Below the pieces are notes generated by a model, which made no database searches, had not been told where the DNA came from, and worked only from the letters and a program-made list of their open reading frames with translations. From positions 20,778-84,777 of the forward strand of contig OMWY01000016.1 in the NCBI GenBank assembly GCA_900314885.1: DNA of 64,000 nucleotides, read 5' to 3'. A program made the position numbers and the translations under genes. Source of the stretch: an uncultured Eubacteriales bacterium. GTDB taxonomy: Bacteria; Bacillota; Clostridia; Lachnospirales; Lachnospiraceae. Shown piece by piece: positions 45,235 to 54,416 of the stretch. Position 1 is the stretch's first letter. The number at the start of each line of letters is the position of its first letter.

Positions 45235-45302
45235 AAAATTTTAAAAAAATGCTTTGCGGAAACTATTTACAAAACGGAGTCCGCAAAGCGGACATCCGGG
45301 AA

Positions 45303-47597
45303 TTAATACATACCCATAGTCTTTGTCATATAACCTGAGTAGTTAGGAAGAAGTGTTCCAAGGTAGGTCTGAGGATCACCATAGTCAGGACTCCATCCTG
45401 AGAGGTCAGCAAGGTCGCCGTTTGACTGATAACCTGTCTCCGGATAGTACTCAGCGTAATACCAGGAGTCAGCGTCAGCGCACTCGATGATGTTAACCTG
45501 AACATATCCCTCTGTAGCTTCTTCTATAGACTGCTTAAGAACGTTACCCCTGTTAGCATAGGTCTCACTACCTGTAAAGCAAGGATAATCAAGCTGGATA
45601 GGATGATCCTTGTCAATTGTAAGGCCCTGAGCGGCAAGTTCACTTACAGCTGCTTCAATCTCGGTCTTAGCAAGATCCTTATTGTACCAGCCATCGAAAC
45701 CGTCGCTAAGCTGTGTATCAGCATCCCAAACCTTGATAGCGTAGCCATCAGCGTCAAGCTGAGCCTGCTCGATCTCACCAAAGTATGTGCCTGCCTTGAA
45801 GGTTGTAGATGTACCATTAATATCAACAGTTACATCCTCATCAAGTGTAACGAAGTTACCCGGAACATATGTATTTCTAAGGTTTGTAAGCTTAACATCC
45901 TCACCACGAGCCTGAGCGTTATAAGAAGCTCTGTCAAGAGAGTTGCAGATAGCTCTTCTGAAGTTGAGGTTCTGCATAGCTGCATAGGTTCTGTTAGCCT
46001 CGCCTACTGTCTTGTTAGATACGCACTTTGTAGCATCATTGAAGTTAGCGAATGCCTTACGGTTAAGATTAAGGAAGCCCATGTATGAGCTTGCGTCTGT
46101 ATCTGATACATAAGCATACTTATCAAAGAGGCCATCCTTCCTAGCCGCCTCTATAGCTGAGCTGTTAAGACCTGAGCCATCAATCTTGCCATCCTTAGCG
46201 AGGTTGTATGCTCTTGTAGCGTCAGTACCATCATCAAACATCCATGTAACGGTTTTGATTGTGCAGTTGTCCTTATCCCAGTAAGAATCATTGAGCTTAA
46301 GAACAATCGTATTCTTCTCTGTAGCGTTTGTTATAAGATATGGTCCGCAATATGCGATGTGGTCGGCATCCTTGCCATACTTATAATTAGAATCGTCAGC
46401 TGAAAAATCAGCACCGAATTTACCACCCTGTGATGTATAGTAAGCTCTGCTCATAGGAGCGAATACTGAATATGAAAGCATTGTTGTGAAGAATGTGCAA
46501 GGCTTATCAAGTGAGTACTGAACTGTATAATCATCTACAGCCTTAACACCAACCTGAGTAAAGTCTGTTACATCACCGCTGACATATCCGTCTACATTAG
46601 TAATACCTGCGCCATCGGCTCCAAGGAGGTACTCAAGACCTGCCTTGCAGTCAAGAAGATGCTGCATACCTGCAACAAAGTCATCTGCCTTAAGGTCAGC
46701 GACTTCACGTCCCTGAGAATCAACCCACTTAAGACCCTTCTTAAGGTGGAATGTATAAGTAAGACCATCATCGCTTACTTCATAGCTGTCAGCGAGAGCA
46801 GGCTGAAGTACATTTTCATCGTCATACTGAAGAAGAGGATCCCATGTCTTAGAGAGAAGCTCATTATCGGCAGCACGGCTTGAGTTAAGCGTATCCCAGG
46901 TTACAGGGTCGCTTACATATATCGTATTATAGGTATCCTTAAGGTTGATTCCGTTATCCTTGCAATATCCGAGAACCCACTCACGGAATGTGCCTGTGCC
47001 CTTAAGTTCATTCCACTTATCTCTAATTGCCTGGCGCTGATCAGGTGTAAGGAAGGTATCAGCTACAAGCATCTTCTGCTGACGATACTGATCCATACCA
47101 TAGAGAACAGTAGGAGCTGTCCTAGGAATAACCTGACTAATCGCATAGTTACCGCCACCTGATGTAAGCGGAATCATAATAGCTGACTCAAGCATCTTAG
47201 CTTCAGCGATAGCCATATGCGTAAACCTCTCTGAAACGCTTCCTGCGTCAACAGCTGTCTGGTACTCCTTGTAGAAATCACCAAGAACGCTGTTATAAAT
47301 CTTGTCGGATTCATCTGTCCAGTTTGAAGAATCATACTCACCTGCGTCTTTAGCAAGAGTAGTATCAGTGAAGTCAAGTCCGGATATATCAACACCGGAT
47401 GTACTTGTTTCAGATGCCACTGAAGATGTAGCCGCTGAAGCGGATGAAGAAGCCGCTGATGATGTGGAGCTCTCTTCGTTTACGACATCAGATGATACTG
47501 ATGAAGTGGTGGAGCTGTTGCCACAGCCTGTCATGAGTCCCGCTGTAAGCGAGAGGGTGAGAACTGAGGCAATGAACTTGGAATAACCTTTTTTCAT
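45303..47597 (-). CDS. oppA: Oligopeptide-binding lipoprotein OppA, apparently circularly permuted
   Basis: A 764-residue substrate-binding lipoprotein with signal peptide and lipobox 'LTAGLMTGC'. A Ser/Ala-rich linker follows. Residues about 85-190 hold sequence that in normal SBP_bac_5 proteins lies at the C-terminus ('SERFTHMAIAEAKMLESAIM' and the following strands). The usual N-terminal part begins only near 225 ('TLNSSRAADNELLSKTWDPL', 'YEVSDDGLTYTFHLKKGLKW'). The chain stops right after 'WSPDYGDPQTYLGTLL...MTKTMGMY', where normal proteins continue with the segment found here at the front. Strong GGAGGAA site and promoter upstream. Confidence 0.88.
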   Translation of the reverse strand: MKKGYSKFIASVLTLSLTAGLMTGCGNSSTTSSVSSDVVNEESSTSSAASSSASAATSSVASETSTSGVDISGLDFTDTTLAKDAGEYDSSNWTDESDKIYNSVLGDFYKEYQTAVDAGSVSERFTHMAIAEAKMLESAIMIPLTSGGGNYAISQVIPRTAPTVLYGMDQYRQQKMLVADTFLTPDQRQAIRDKWNELKGTGTFREWVLGYCKDNGINLKDTYNTIYVSDPVTWDTLNSSRAADNELLSKTWDPLLQYDDENVLQPALADSYEVSDDGLTYTFHLKKGLKWVDSQGREVADLKADDFVAGMQHLLDCKAGLEYLLGADGAGITNVDGYVSGDVTDFTQVGVKAVDDYTVQYSLDKPCTFFTTMLSYSVFAPMSRAYYTSQGGKFGADFSADDSNYKYGKDADHIAYCGPYLITNATEKNTIVLKLNDSYWDKDNCTIKTVTWMFDDGTDATRAYNLAKDGKIDGSGLNSSAIEAARKDGLFDKYAYVSDTDASSYMGFLNLNRKAFANFNDATKCVSNKTVGEANRTYAAMQNLNFRRAICNSLDRASYNAQARGEDVKLTNLRNTYVPGNFVTLDEDVTVDINGTSTTFKAGTYFGEIEQAQLDADGYAIKVWDADTQLSDGFDGWYNKDLAKTEIEAAVSELAAQGLTIDKDHPIQLDYPCFTGSETYANRGNVLKQSIEEATEGYVQVNIIECADADSWYYAEYYPETGYQSNGDLADLSGWSPDYGDPQTYLGTLLPNYSGYMTKTMGMY

Positions 47598-47629
47598 GTC
47601 TGTTCCTCCTTGGAATTTTTATAATGTAT

Positions 47630-47658
47630 ACAATAGCACAATTTAACAAAAAATTCAA
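47630..47658 (-). promoter_or_regulatory. opp operon promoter
   Basis: Minus strand TTGAAT (47653-47658), 17 bases, TATTGT (47630-47635), about 33 bases before oppA. AT-rich surroundings. Confidence 0.55.
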
Positions 47659-47721
47659 TATAATAAATTGCGCTTTTGTGACCCGGTTATTATAACCTGA
47701 AGGAATACCTTTTAACAAAAA

Positions 47722-47748
47722 ACCCGGCTTCCTCCTAGGAAACCGGGT
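47722..47748 (-). terminator. Terminator of the MarR regulator gene
   Basis: ACCCGG(T)TTCC / GGAA(G)CCGGGT stem followed on the minus strand by TTTTTTGTTAAAA, seven bases after the stop codon. Confidence 0.85.
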
Positions 47749-47754
47749 ACCCAT

Positions 47755-48219
47755 TTACCCTAATAAATGCATGCTTCTGTATTCCGGTATATCCTTACGC
47801 TGTTCCTCGGCTATGATCTCACAGGCGCGGTCAAAGCCCTTCCATTCCTCGTCTGTCATGCGTTCCTTAAGCCTCTTAAGAACATCGTTGACATACCCTG
47901 AACTTATGTTGTAATAATCTATATACTTTTGCGTTACCCTCAAGAAATACTCACGTCTGTCGGTCTTAGACTGTATCTTCTCAAGGTAGCCCTTCTTTAT
48001 AAGGTTATTTACCTTGTAAGCCGCATTAGGTGATGATATCTTGATAAGTTTCGCGAACTCATTGATTGTAGGACACTGCATAGCGTATATAACCTCCATG
48101 CAGAAGGACTCAACCGTCGTCAGAGTGGCTTCCTTGTTCTCAAAATTACCAAAGACATCCCTGTAAAAATGTATCTTGAAGTTAGTATAGACTTCAAGAA
48201 ACTTATTTTCAGTCGTCAT
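47755..48219 (-). CDS. MarR-family transcriptional regulator
   Basis: A 154-residue winged-helix repressor. The recognition region is 'TINEFAKLIKISSPNAAYKVNNLIKKGYLEK' in two parts, followed by the wing 'QSKTDRREYFLRVT'. ATG at 48219 has AAAGGAGTGACGGT upstream; in-frame sequence before it is unlikely to be coding. It lies between the fab operon and opp on the same strand. By position it could be the FabT-like regulator of fatty acid synthesis, but the sequence alone does not prove this, and regulation of opp is an alternative. Confidence 0.85.
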   Translation of the reverse strand: MTTENKFLEVYTNFKIHFYRDVFGNFENKEATLTTVESFCMEVIYAMQCPTINEFAKLIKISSPNAAYKVNNLIKKGYLEKIQSKTDRREYFLRVTQKYIDYYNISSGYVNDVLKRLKERMTDEEWKGFDRACEIIAEEQRKDIPEYRSMHLLG

Positions 48220-48420
48220 ACCGTCACTCCTTTGCTGCAATAATATAAGTCTTGCGTCCACATATAACGGCTAAAGAGCGAAGTCAGTTTCAAGTCATCT
48301 TTTGCGAACAATCACAATTATAACACATAATTTCGAAAATGCAATTAAAATATTTTTAAGGTTTGCGTCCTCTCCTTCGGCCCACTGTTTGTAGAATATA
48401 CAACGAAAGTCTTAAGTATC

Positions 48421-48849
48421 TCAGTCCGTAATAGCGAATGATATCTCCGCCTGAACAGCCACCTCATCGCCAACCTTTGCGACAGCCTTTCCGAAGCCAA
48501 CCGGCCCTCTTCGAGCCTTAATCTCGCAATGAAGCGACAGCGTATCGCCCGGAATAACCTGTCTCTTGAATCTTGCGTTCTTTATTCCACCGAAGAGGAC
48601 TATTTTACCCTTATTCTCCTCCTCGGAAAGGAGGGCCACCGCTCCCGTCTGCGCAAGCGCCTCTATCATGAGGACTCCCGGCATTACAGCCTTCCCCGGA
48701 AAATGCCCCAAAAACTGGATTTCATTCGCAGTAATATTTTTTATGCCATCGGCGTACTGCCCCGGCTCGCAGTCAGTGATCCTGTCCACCATGAGAAATG
48801 GGAAGCGGTGCGGCAATATCCTCTGAATCTCATCACTGTTAAGCTCCAT
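48421..48849 (-). CDS. fabZ: 3-hydroxyacyl-ACP dehydratase
   Basis: A 142-residue hot-dog fold enzyme that dehydrates 3-hydroxyacyl-ACP. 'ILPHRFPFLMVDRI' contains the catalytic His, and 'LGHFPGKAVMPGVLMIEALAQ' carries the catalytic Glu on the central helix. It overlaps the fabF stop by one base (TAATG type) and is the last gene of the fab operon. The 200-base gap downstream leads to the MarR gene and shows no clear terminator. Confidence 0.95.
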   Translation of the reverse strand: MELNSDEIQRILPHRFPFLMVDRITDCEPGQYADGIKNITANEIQFLGHFPGKAVMPGVLMIEALAQTGAVALLSEEENKGKIVLFGGIKNARFKRQVIPGDTLSLHCEIKARRGPVGFGKAVAKVGDEVAVQAEISFAITD

Positions 48850-50087
48850 TACATATCCCTCCCGATTACAATTGTCGCGTTATGTCCGCCGAAGCCAAGC
48901 GAGTTCGACAGGGCGTAACGGATTTCGGACTTATAGCCCTTATTAGGAACCACGTCAAGATCGCAGGCAGGGTCCGGAACCTTATAGTGAATTGTAGGCG
49001 GAAGGAAGCCCTGCTCCACGGCCTTCGTCGTGATAACCGCCTCCACAGCTCCTGCTGCCCCGAGTAAGTGTCCCGTCATGGATTTCGTAGAGCTCATCTT
49101 TATTCGTTTAGCGTCATCGCCGAAGAGAAGCTTCACTGCCGCAGTCTCACCGGCATCGTTTAATTTTGTGCTTGTACCGTGCGCATTGATATAGTCGATA
49201 TAGCCTGTAGTTATACCTGCGTCCTCTATAGCCATCTGCATACACCTCGCGGCACCTGAACCATCAGGCCTAGGAGCCGTAATATGGTAAGCGTCGCAGT
49301 TAGCCCCGTATCCGGCAAGAATTCCGTAAATCTTAGCCCCTCTTGCCTTTGCGTGCTCATATTCCTCAAGTACAAGCGCTCCCGCTCCCTCGCCCATTAC
49401 AAAGCCGCTTCTCTCAGCATCAAATGGAATTGAAGCCCTCTCGACATCATCGCAGCCCGTAAGAGCCTTAAGAGACGTGAATCCTCCTATCGCAAGCTCC
49501 GTAATAGAGGCCTCAGCGCCACCCGCTATCATTACATCATCGTATCCGTCCGCTATGTGCCTCGCTGCGTCACCTATAGCATTCGTACCGCTTGCACAGG
49601 CAGTAACCACGCACGTACAGAAGCCCTTCATGCCGAAACGAAGCGCAATATTTCCCGCAGCCATGTTGCTTGTACACTTAGGTATGAAAAATGGTGATAT
49701 CCTGTCATAACCTTTTTGTATACCTCTGACCTTTTCTTCCTCTATGGTTGAAATGCCACCGATACCGCTCGCCATTATGACACCCCACCTGTCACGCGGT
49801 TCTTCCGTCTTAAGAAGCCCCGAATCCTCCATAGCCTGGGCAGATGCCGCTACAGCGTAAACCGTAAAGAGGTCCATTTTTCTCTGTTCACGCTTATCTA
49901 TGTAGTCATCAGGATTGAACCCCTTTAACTCACCAGCAAGCTTAACCTTCCTGTCACTAGTATCATACCTTGTTATCTTATCAATACCACATTTCCCCTC
50001 GACAACGCTCTGCCAGGTCTCCTCTACCGTATTTCCGATAGGTGTCAGGCACCCAAGCCCTGTTATAGCAACTTTTCTTCTCATCAC
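48849..50087 (-). CDS. fabF: Beta-ketoacyl-ACP synthase II
   Basis: A 412-residue condensing enzyme that elongates acyl-ACP with malonyl-ACP. The Cys-His-His triad is seen in 'CVVTACASGTNAIGDA' (nucleophile Cys), 'INAHGTSTKLND' and 'MTGHLLGAAGAVEAV'. The C-terminal 'NSLGFGGHNATIVIG' is typical. It overlaps fabG by four bases. Confidence 0.96.
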   Translation of the reverse strand: MMRRKVAITGLGCLTPIGNTVEETWQSVVEGKCGIDKITRYDTSDRKVKLAGELKGFNPDDYIDKREQRKMDLFTVYAVAASAQAMEDSGLLKTEEPRDRWGVIMASGIGGISTIEEEKVRGIQKGYDRISPFFIPKCTSNMAAGNIALRFGMKGFCTCVVTACASGTNAIGDAARHIADGYDDVMIAGGAEASITELAIGGFTSLKALTGCDDVERASIPFDAERSGFVMGEGAGALVLEEYEHAKARGAKIYGILAGYGANCDAYHITAPRPDGSGAARCMQMAIEDAGITTGYIDYINAHGTSTKLNDAGETAAVKLLFGDDAKRIKMSSTKSMTGHLLGAAGAVEAVITTKAVEQGFLPPTIHYKVPDPACDLDVVPNKGYKSEIRYALSNSLGFGGHNATIVIGRDM

Positions 50088-50839
50088 ATACCTCCTGTTA
50101 CTTCTAGTACCTGTCCGTTTACGTAAGAAGCTTCCTTTGAGATCAAAAAGGCGACTGCTGCCGCTACCTCTTCCGGCTCACCCGCCCGTCCCGCAGGGAT
50201 CTGCCTTGTAAATGCCTCCTTAGCCGAATCGCTGAGCACTTCCGTCATTTTCGTATTGATAAATCCCGGAGCTACAGCGTTCACGGTAATATTCCGCTTG
50301 CCGAGCTCCTTAGCAAGACTCTTCGTCATCCCGATAATTCCCGCCTTGCTGGCTGCGTAGTTTACCTGACCCGCGTTCCCTGCGACTCCGACTATGCTTG
50401 AAATGCTCACAATCCTTCCGTAACGTTGCCTTAGCATAATTTTAGCCGCGCTTCTCATACAGAAAAATGTTCCGCTTAGGTTAGTATCAATTACCTTACC
50501 GTAAGCTTGATCATCCATTTTCATAATTAAGCTATCCCTTGTAAGGCCTGCGTTATTAACCAATATATCAAGGCGGTTTCTTACTGAAAATGCTTCGGCA
50601 AACATTTTCTCAACCTCATCGCTTTTTGAAATATCCGCTTTAAGTATTTTTGTTAACGGAGCGCCCGCCTCGAGACATAATCTCTCCGTCTCCTTCGCTC
50701 CTTCTTCATTCGAACCGTAATTAATTATTACATTCGCTCCCAGTGACGCAAGCCTCACGCAAATGGCCCGACCGATTCCACTCGCGCCACCGGTTACAAG
50801 AGCAGTCTGCCCACTCAAATCACAGAAATTCGTATTCAT
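50084..50839 (-). CDS. fabG: 3-oxoacyl-ACP reductase
   Basis: A 251-residue short-chain dehydrogenase using NADPH. Cofactor motif 'ALVTGGASGIGRAI', 'LVNNAGLTRDS', and the catalytic Ser-Tyr-Lys in 'SISSIVGVAGNAGQVNYAASKAG'. It overlaps both neighbours by four bases, consistent with translational coupling. Confidence 0.96.
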   Translation of the reverse strand: MNTNFCDLSGQTALVTGGASGIGRAICVRLASLGANVIINYGSNEEGAKETERLCLEAGAPLTKILKADISKSDEVEKMFAEAFSVRNRLDILVNNAGLTRDSLIMKMDDQAYGKVIDTNLSGTFFCMRSAAKIMLRQRYGRIVSISSIVGVAGNAGQVNYAASKAGIIGMTKSLAKELGKRNITVNAVAPGFINTKMTEVLSDSAKEAFTRQIPAGRAGEPEEVAAAVAFLISKEASYVNGQVLEVTGGM

Positions 50840-51771
50840 ATTTTCTCCAAATCTTCCACATTTTCTATTGATACAGCCTTGATTGCAGGAGCGGTTTTTC
50901 TTATGAATCCACCAAGAACATGTCCAGGTCCTATTTCTATGACATCAGTAACGCCCTTCGCAGCAAGGAACTCTATTGTCTGTGTCATTTTCACAGGGCT
51001 CATAATCTGCCTTGTTTCAAGCTCGATTAAAGTATCTTTATTCAGATCGGAAACAGTCTCTCCAATTGCGTTAAATACAATCGGAAATTCCGGCGGGTTA
51101 AATTCTTCCCTCTTCAGGAATTCATTTAATTTATCAGCGGCGGGCTTCATAAATGATGTGTGAAAAGCACCCGATACCGCAAGCTCTATACACCTTTTAG
51201 CTCCGGCAATTTTAGCTAATTCCTCGGCTTTTATCACAGCGTCTGAAATGCCCGAAATAACAGTCTGACCGGTGCAGTTATAATTAGAAACCTCCACCTT
51301 TTTTCCTGTAATATTACTTGCGTCATTACAGATATTTTCCACTACCTCCGGGTCAAGTCCTAATATAGCGCACATTTTCGCATCAAGGCCGGCGCCCGCT
51401 TCTTCCATAGCCTTCCCGCGAAAGGAAGTAATTTTCATTAACCGGTTAAAATTAATTACTCCCGCGGAATAAAGAGCACTATATTCTCCTAATGAAAGAC
51501 CGCATACAAAGTCAGGCTTAATTTTTTTATCACGTAAAATGGCGGTAATACCGGCTCCAAATGCCGCAAGTAAAGGCTGAGTAATGCTTGTTTTATTTAT
51601 TTCTTCGGCCTCACCGCAAAACATCATTTCTTTTAAATCAAAGCTATTATTTTCCTTTAAAATATCCGATGCTTCATCTATTGCCCTTTTAAATGTCTCT
51701 GATGTCTCGTACAGGTCAGCGCCCATTCCGGGCTTCTGCGCTCCCTGTCCGGCGTACATAAATGCTAACAT
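50836..51771 (-). CDS. fabD: Malonyl-CoA:ACP transacylase
   Basis: A 311-residue acyltransferase. 'FMYAGQGAQKPGMG' opens the fold; 'VCGLSLGEYSALYSAG' holds the nucleophile Ser; 'SGAFHTSFM' holds the catalytic His; 'EIGPGHVLGGFIRK' ends the domain. It lies 15 bases after fabK. Confidence 0.95.
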   Translation of the reverse strand: MLAFMYAGQGAQKPGMGADLYETSETFKRAIDEASDILKENNSFDLKEMMFCGEAEEINKTSITQPLLAAFGAGITAILRDKKIKPDFVCGLSLGEYSALYSAGVINFNRLMKITSFRGKAMEEAGAGLDAKMCAILGLDPEVVENICNDASNITGKKVEVSNYNCTGQTVISGISDAVIKAEELAKIAGAKRCIELAVSGAFHTSFMKPAADKLNEFLKREEFNPPEFPIVFNAIGETVSDLNKDTLIELETRQIMSPVKMTQTIEFLAAKGVTDVIEIGPGHVLGGFIRKTAPAIKAVSIENVEDLEKI

Positions 51772-51786
51772 AATAATTACTCCGAT

Positions 51787-52740
51787 TTATCTTATTAATA
51801 ACGGTTTATCCGATCCAAAATTGTCCATAATTTCATTTGCCTCATTCACCATCGAGGAAAATATATCAGCTACAGGACGAATTTCCTTTAATTCACCACA
51901 GTCCTCACCTGCCATAAGTGACCCTTCATCTATATTTCCGTCAAATACAGCCTTTCTGAGTGACCCTAAAGTAAATTTCTCAAGTTCCATCCTGTCAGCG
52001 CCTTCACGTTCACGTCTGATATACTGACGGGCCATTTTGTTTTTAATAATTCTTGTAGGAGCGTTAACGCTTCTGCCTGTGACCGTTGTGCTATTATCCT
52101 TAGCCTTAATTAATTCATTTTTATAATTTTCATGAATCGGGCATTCAGTTGAAACAAGTAAGCAGGTTCCCATCTGGACTCCGATAGCGCCAAGGGAGAG
52201 CGCAGCCACAAGACTTCGTCCGTCAGCGATTCCTCCGGCCGCTATAACAGGAACATCGACAGCGTCAACCATCTGAGGAACAAGGGTAATTGTGCTCATT
52301 TCGCCCACATGGCCACCTGACTCGCCACCTTCCGCAATAATCATATCAGCGCCGTCTTTTATTAATCTTTGCGCCAGCATGACACTCGCCGTTACCGGAA
52401 TTACTGTAATACCCGCATCCTTCCACATGGAAATATATTTTCCAGGAGATCCTGCTCCTGTCGTCACAACCTTAACGTGTTTTCTCGCAACAACCTCTGC
52501 CATGACATCAGTATCAGGATTCATAAGCATTAAATTAACACCGAAAGGTTTGTCGGTTAGTTTCTCGCATTTATCTATATTTTCAAGAAGTTTCTCAGCG
52601 TTCATACCGCCCGAACCGATAATTCCAAGGGCTCCTGCGTTAGAGCATGCTGCCGCGAATTCACCTGTCGCTATATTTGCCATACCGCCCTGAATAAAAG
52701 GGTATTTTATCCCCAATATTTCATTTAAGAGCTTTTTCAT
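51787..52740 (-). CDS. fabK: Enoyl-ACP reductase II (FMN-dependent)
   Basis: A 317-residue nitronate-monooxygenase-like TIM barrel replacing FabI. 'LGIKYPFIQGGMANIATGEFA' starts the barrel; 'IIAEGGESGGHVGEMSTITLV' and 'VPVIAAGGIADGRS' bind FMN. FabK-type reductases are insensitive to triclosan. It overlaps accDA by four bases. Confidence 0.95.
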   Translation of the reverse strand: MKKLLNEILGIKYPFIQGGMANIATGEFAAACSNAGALGIIGSGGMNAEKLLENIDKCEKLTDKPFGVNLMLMNPDTDVMAEVVARKHVKVVTTGAGSPGKYISMWKDAGITVIPVTASVMLAQRLIKDGADMIIAEGGESGGHVGEMSTITLVPQMVDAVDVPVIAAGGIADGRSLVAALSLGAIGVQMGTCLLVSTECPIHENYKNELIKAKDNSTTVTGRSVNAPTRIIKNKMARQYIRREREGADRMELEKFTLGSLRKAVFDGNIDEGSLMAGEDCGELKEIRPVADIFSSMVNEANEIMDNFGSDKPLLIR

Positions 52741-54416
52741 ACACTGCCTCCGTTTACATTTTCCATGTTCTGATTTATTTTATATCCAAATCCCACATAG
52801 CGATTATAACGACCGTTAATTAATTCTTCGCTATTTGCCTCTGATAAATAATTAATCGCCTCCGCTATCGGTTTGTGAAGTAATTTATTTATTTCCGCGG
52901 CATCATTCTTTATTCCGCTGCCAGGCTCTTCTATCACCTCATCGACAACACCGGAATCAAGCATATCGTAAGCCGTCATTTTCATTACCTCGCAGGCTTC
53001 ACGGACACGTCCCTTTTCCTTCCACAGGATACTGGCGAAGCCCTCAGGTGAAAGTACCGAATAAACAGCGTTACTTAGCATAATTGCCCTGTCGCCCATG
53101 CCTATCGCAAGCGCTCCGCCACTGTTTCCTTCGCCTGTAATTATATTTATAATTGGAACCTTTAAGGTACTCATAAGGGCAAGGTTTTCCGCGATAGCGG
53201 CGCTCTGTCCGTTCTCTTCCGCTTCCTTTCCCGGATAAGCGCCCGGAGTATCTATAAATGTAATTACAGGCCTCCCGAATTTCTCGGCTTCCTTCATTAA
53301 TCGTGCCGCTTTCCGATAGCCGTTTGGTTCAGGCATGCCGAAATTTGACCTGATATTTTCCTGAATATCATGGCCCTTTCTGTGGCCGATAATCGTAACA
53401 GGAATTTTGTCAAATAATCCTATCCCCGCAATTATCGCCCTGTCTTCCATGCCGAGCCTGTCACCTGAAAGCTCGGTAAAATCAGAAAATAATGCGTTGA
53501 TAAAATCCTCCGTCTTTGGCCTCTTCCTGTCTCTCGCTATAAGTAAGCGGTCATATCCTGATAATTTTTTGGGGGATATTTCATTAATATTTTTATTGAA
53601 ATCAGTCAAAAGCGTATTATTCCCCGATTTCTCCCTTAATTCATTTATTGAGATAACTTTTTCACTCTTTTTACCATAGCCGTGAAGTATTAAGAGATTG
53701 GAAATTACTTTTTTCATCTCCGACCTGCTGACTACCATATCGCAGGCTCCGTGAGCAAGCTGAAATTCAGATCTCTGAAATCCCTGTGGAAGCTTTTCTC
53801 CTATTGTCTGCTCTATTACCCGCTGACCCGCAAAGCCTATCAAAGCCCCACTTTCCGCAATTATTATATCACCAAGTGAAGCGTAGCTTGCCGATACGCC
53901 ACCCATGCAGGGATTAGTTAAAACAGAAATAAATAATCCACCATTTTCCTTGAATCTCTCACAGGCAGCGCTCGTACCCGCCATCTGCATCAGAGAGTAC
54001 ATACCCTCCTGCATTCTCGCGCCACCGCTCGCTGAAAATATTACGAGGGGCTTTTTTTCACGTCCGGCTATTTCAAATACCGCCGCTATTTTTCTTCCCG
54101 CAACAGTACCCATAGATCCCATCATGAAAAATTTTGAGAGTTCCCCTAAGATTACGTCAGTTCCATTTATTTTAGCTTTAACAAGTGTAAATGAATCCTC
54201 AGCCTCAGCCTTAGCCCGCTCATTTTCAAGTTTTTTCATATAACCGGGAAAATGAAGGGGATCATGGCTTATCATATCGCTGTAAATTTCACTCACGCTT
54301 CCCTCATCGGCAACAAGCCTTATGTAACCGCCAACAGGGTGAAGCTCTGTCTTCTTTTTTCGTAATTTTCTGTAGGAATCAAGTTTATTTCGCTTGTCAA
54401 GAAACGCGTTCATCAT
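52737..54416 (-). CDS. accDA: Acetyl-CoA carboxylase carboxyltransferase, fused beta-alpha subunits
   Basis: A 559-residue fusion of AccD (about 1-270) and AccA (about 285-559) that transfers CO2 from biotin to acetyl-CoA. The AccD part shows 'FSASGGARMQEGMYSLMQMA' and 'NPCMGGVSASYASLGDIIIAE'. The AccA part shows 'YDRLLIARDRKRP', 'IGHRKGHDIQENIRSNFGMP' and 'TFIDTPGAYPGKEAEE'. The four-Cys zinc ribbon that usually begins AccD is absent; the protein starts with a basic helix and 'ELHPVGGYIRLVADEGSVSE'. It overlaps accC and fabK by four bases each. Confidence 0.94.
   Translation of the reverse strand: MMNAFLDKRNKLDSYRKLRKKKTELHPVGGYIRLVADEGSVSEIYSDMISHDPLHFPGYMKKLENERAKAEAEDSFTLVKAKINGTDVILGELSKFFMMGSMGTVAGRKIAAVFEIAGREKKPLVIFSASGGARMQEGMYSLMQMAGTSAACERFKENGGLFISVLTNPCMGGVSASYASLGDIIIAESGALIGFAGQRVIEQTIGEKLPQGFQRSEFQLAHGACDMVVSRSEMKKVISNLLILHGYGKKSEKVISINELREKSGNNTLLTDFNKNINEISPKKLSGYDRLLIARDRKRPKTEDFINALFSDFTELSGDRLGMEDRAIIAGIGLFDKIPVTIIGHRKGHDIQENIRSNFGMPEPNGYRKAARLMKEAEKFGRPVITFIDTPGAYPGKEAEENGQSAAIAENLALMSTLKVPIINIITGEGNSGGALAIGMGDRAIMLSNAVYSVLSPEGFASILWKEKGRVREACEVMKMTAYDMLDSGVVDEVIEEPGSGIKNDAAEINKLLHKPIAEAINYLSEANSEELINGRYNRYVGFGYKINQNMENVNGGSV

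Noticed and set aside
47755..48219. Firm assignment of the MarR gene as fabT
   Set aside because: It is downstream of the fab operon and not adjacent to fabH/acpP as in streptococci, and the operator was not identified, so only the family is given.
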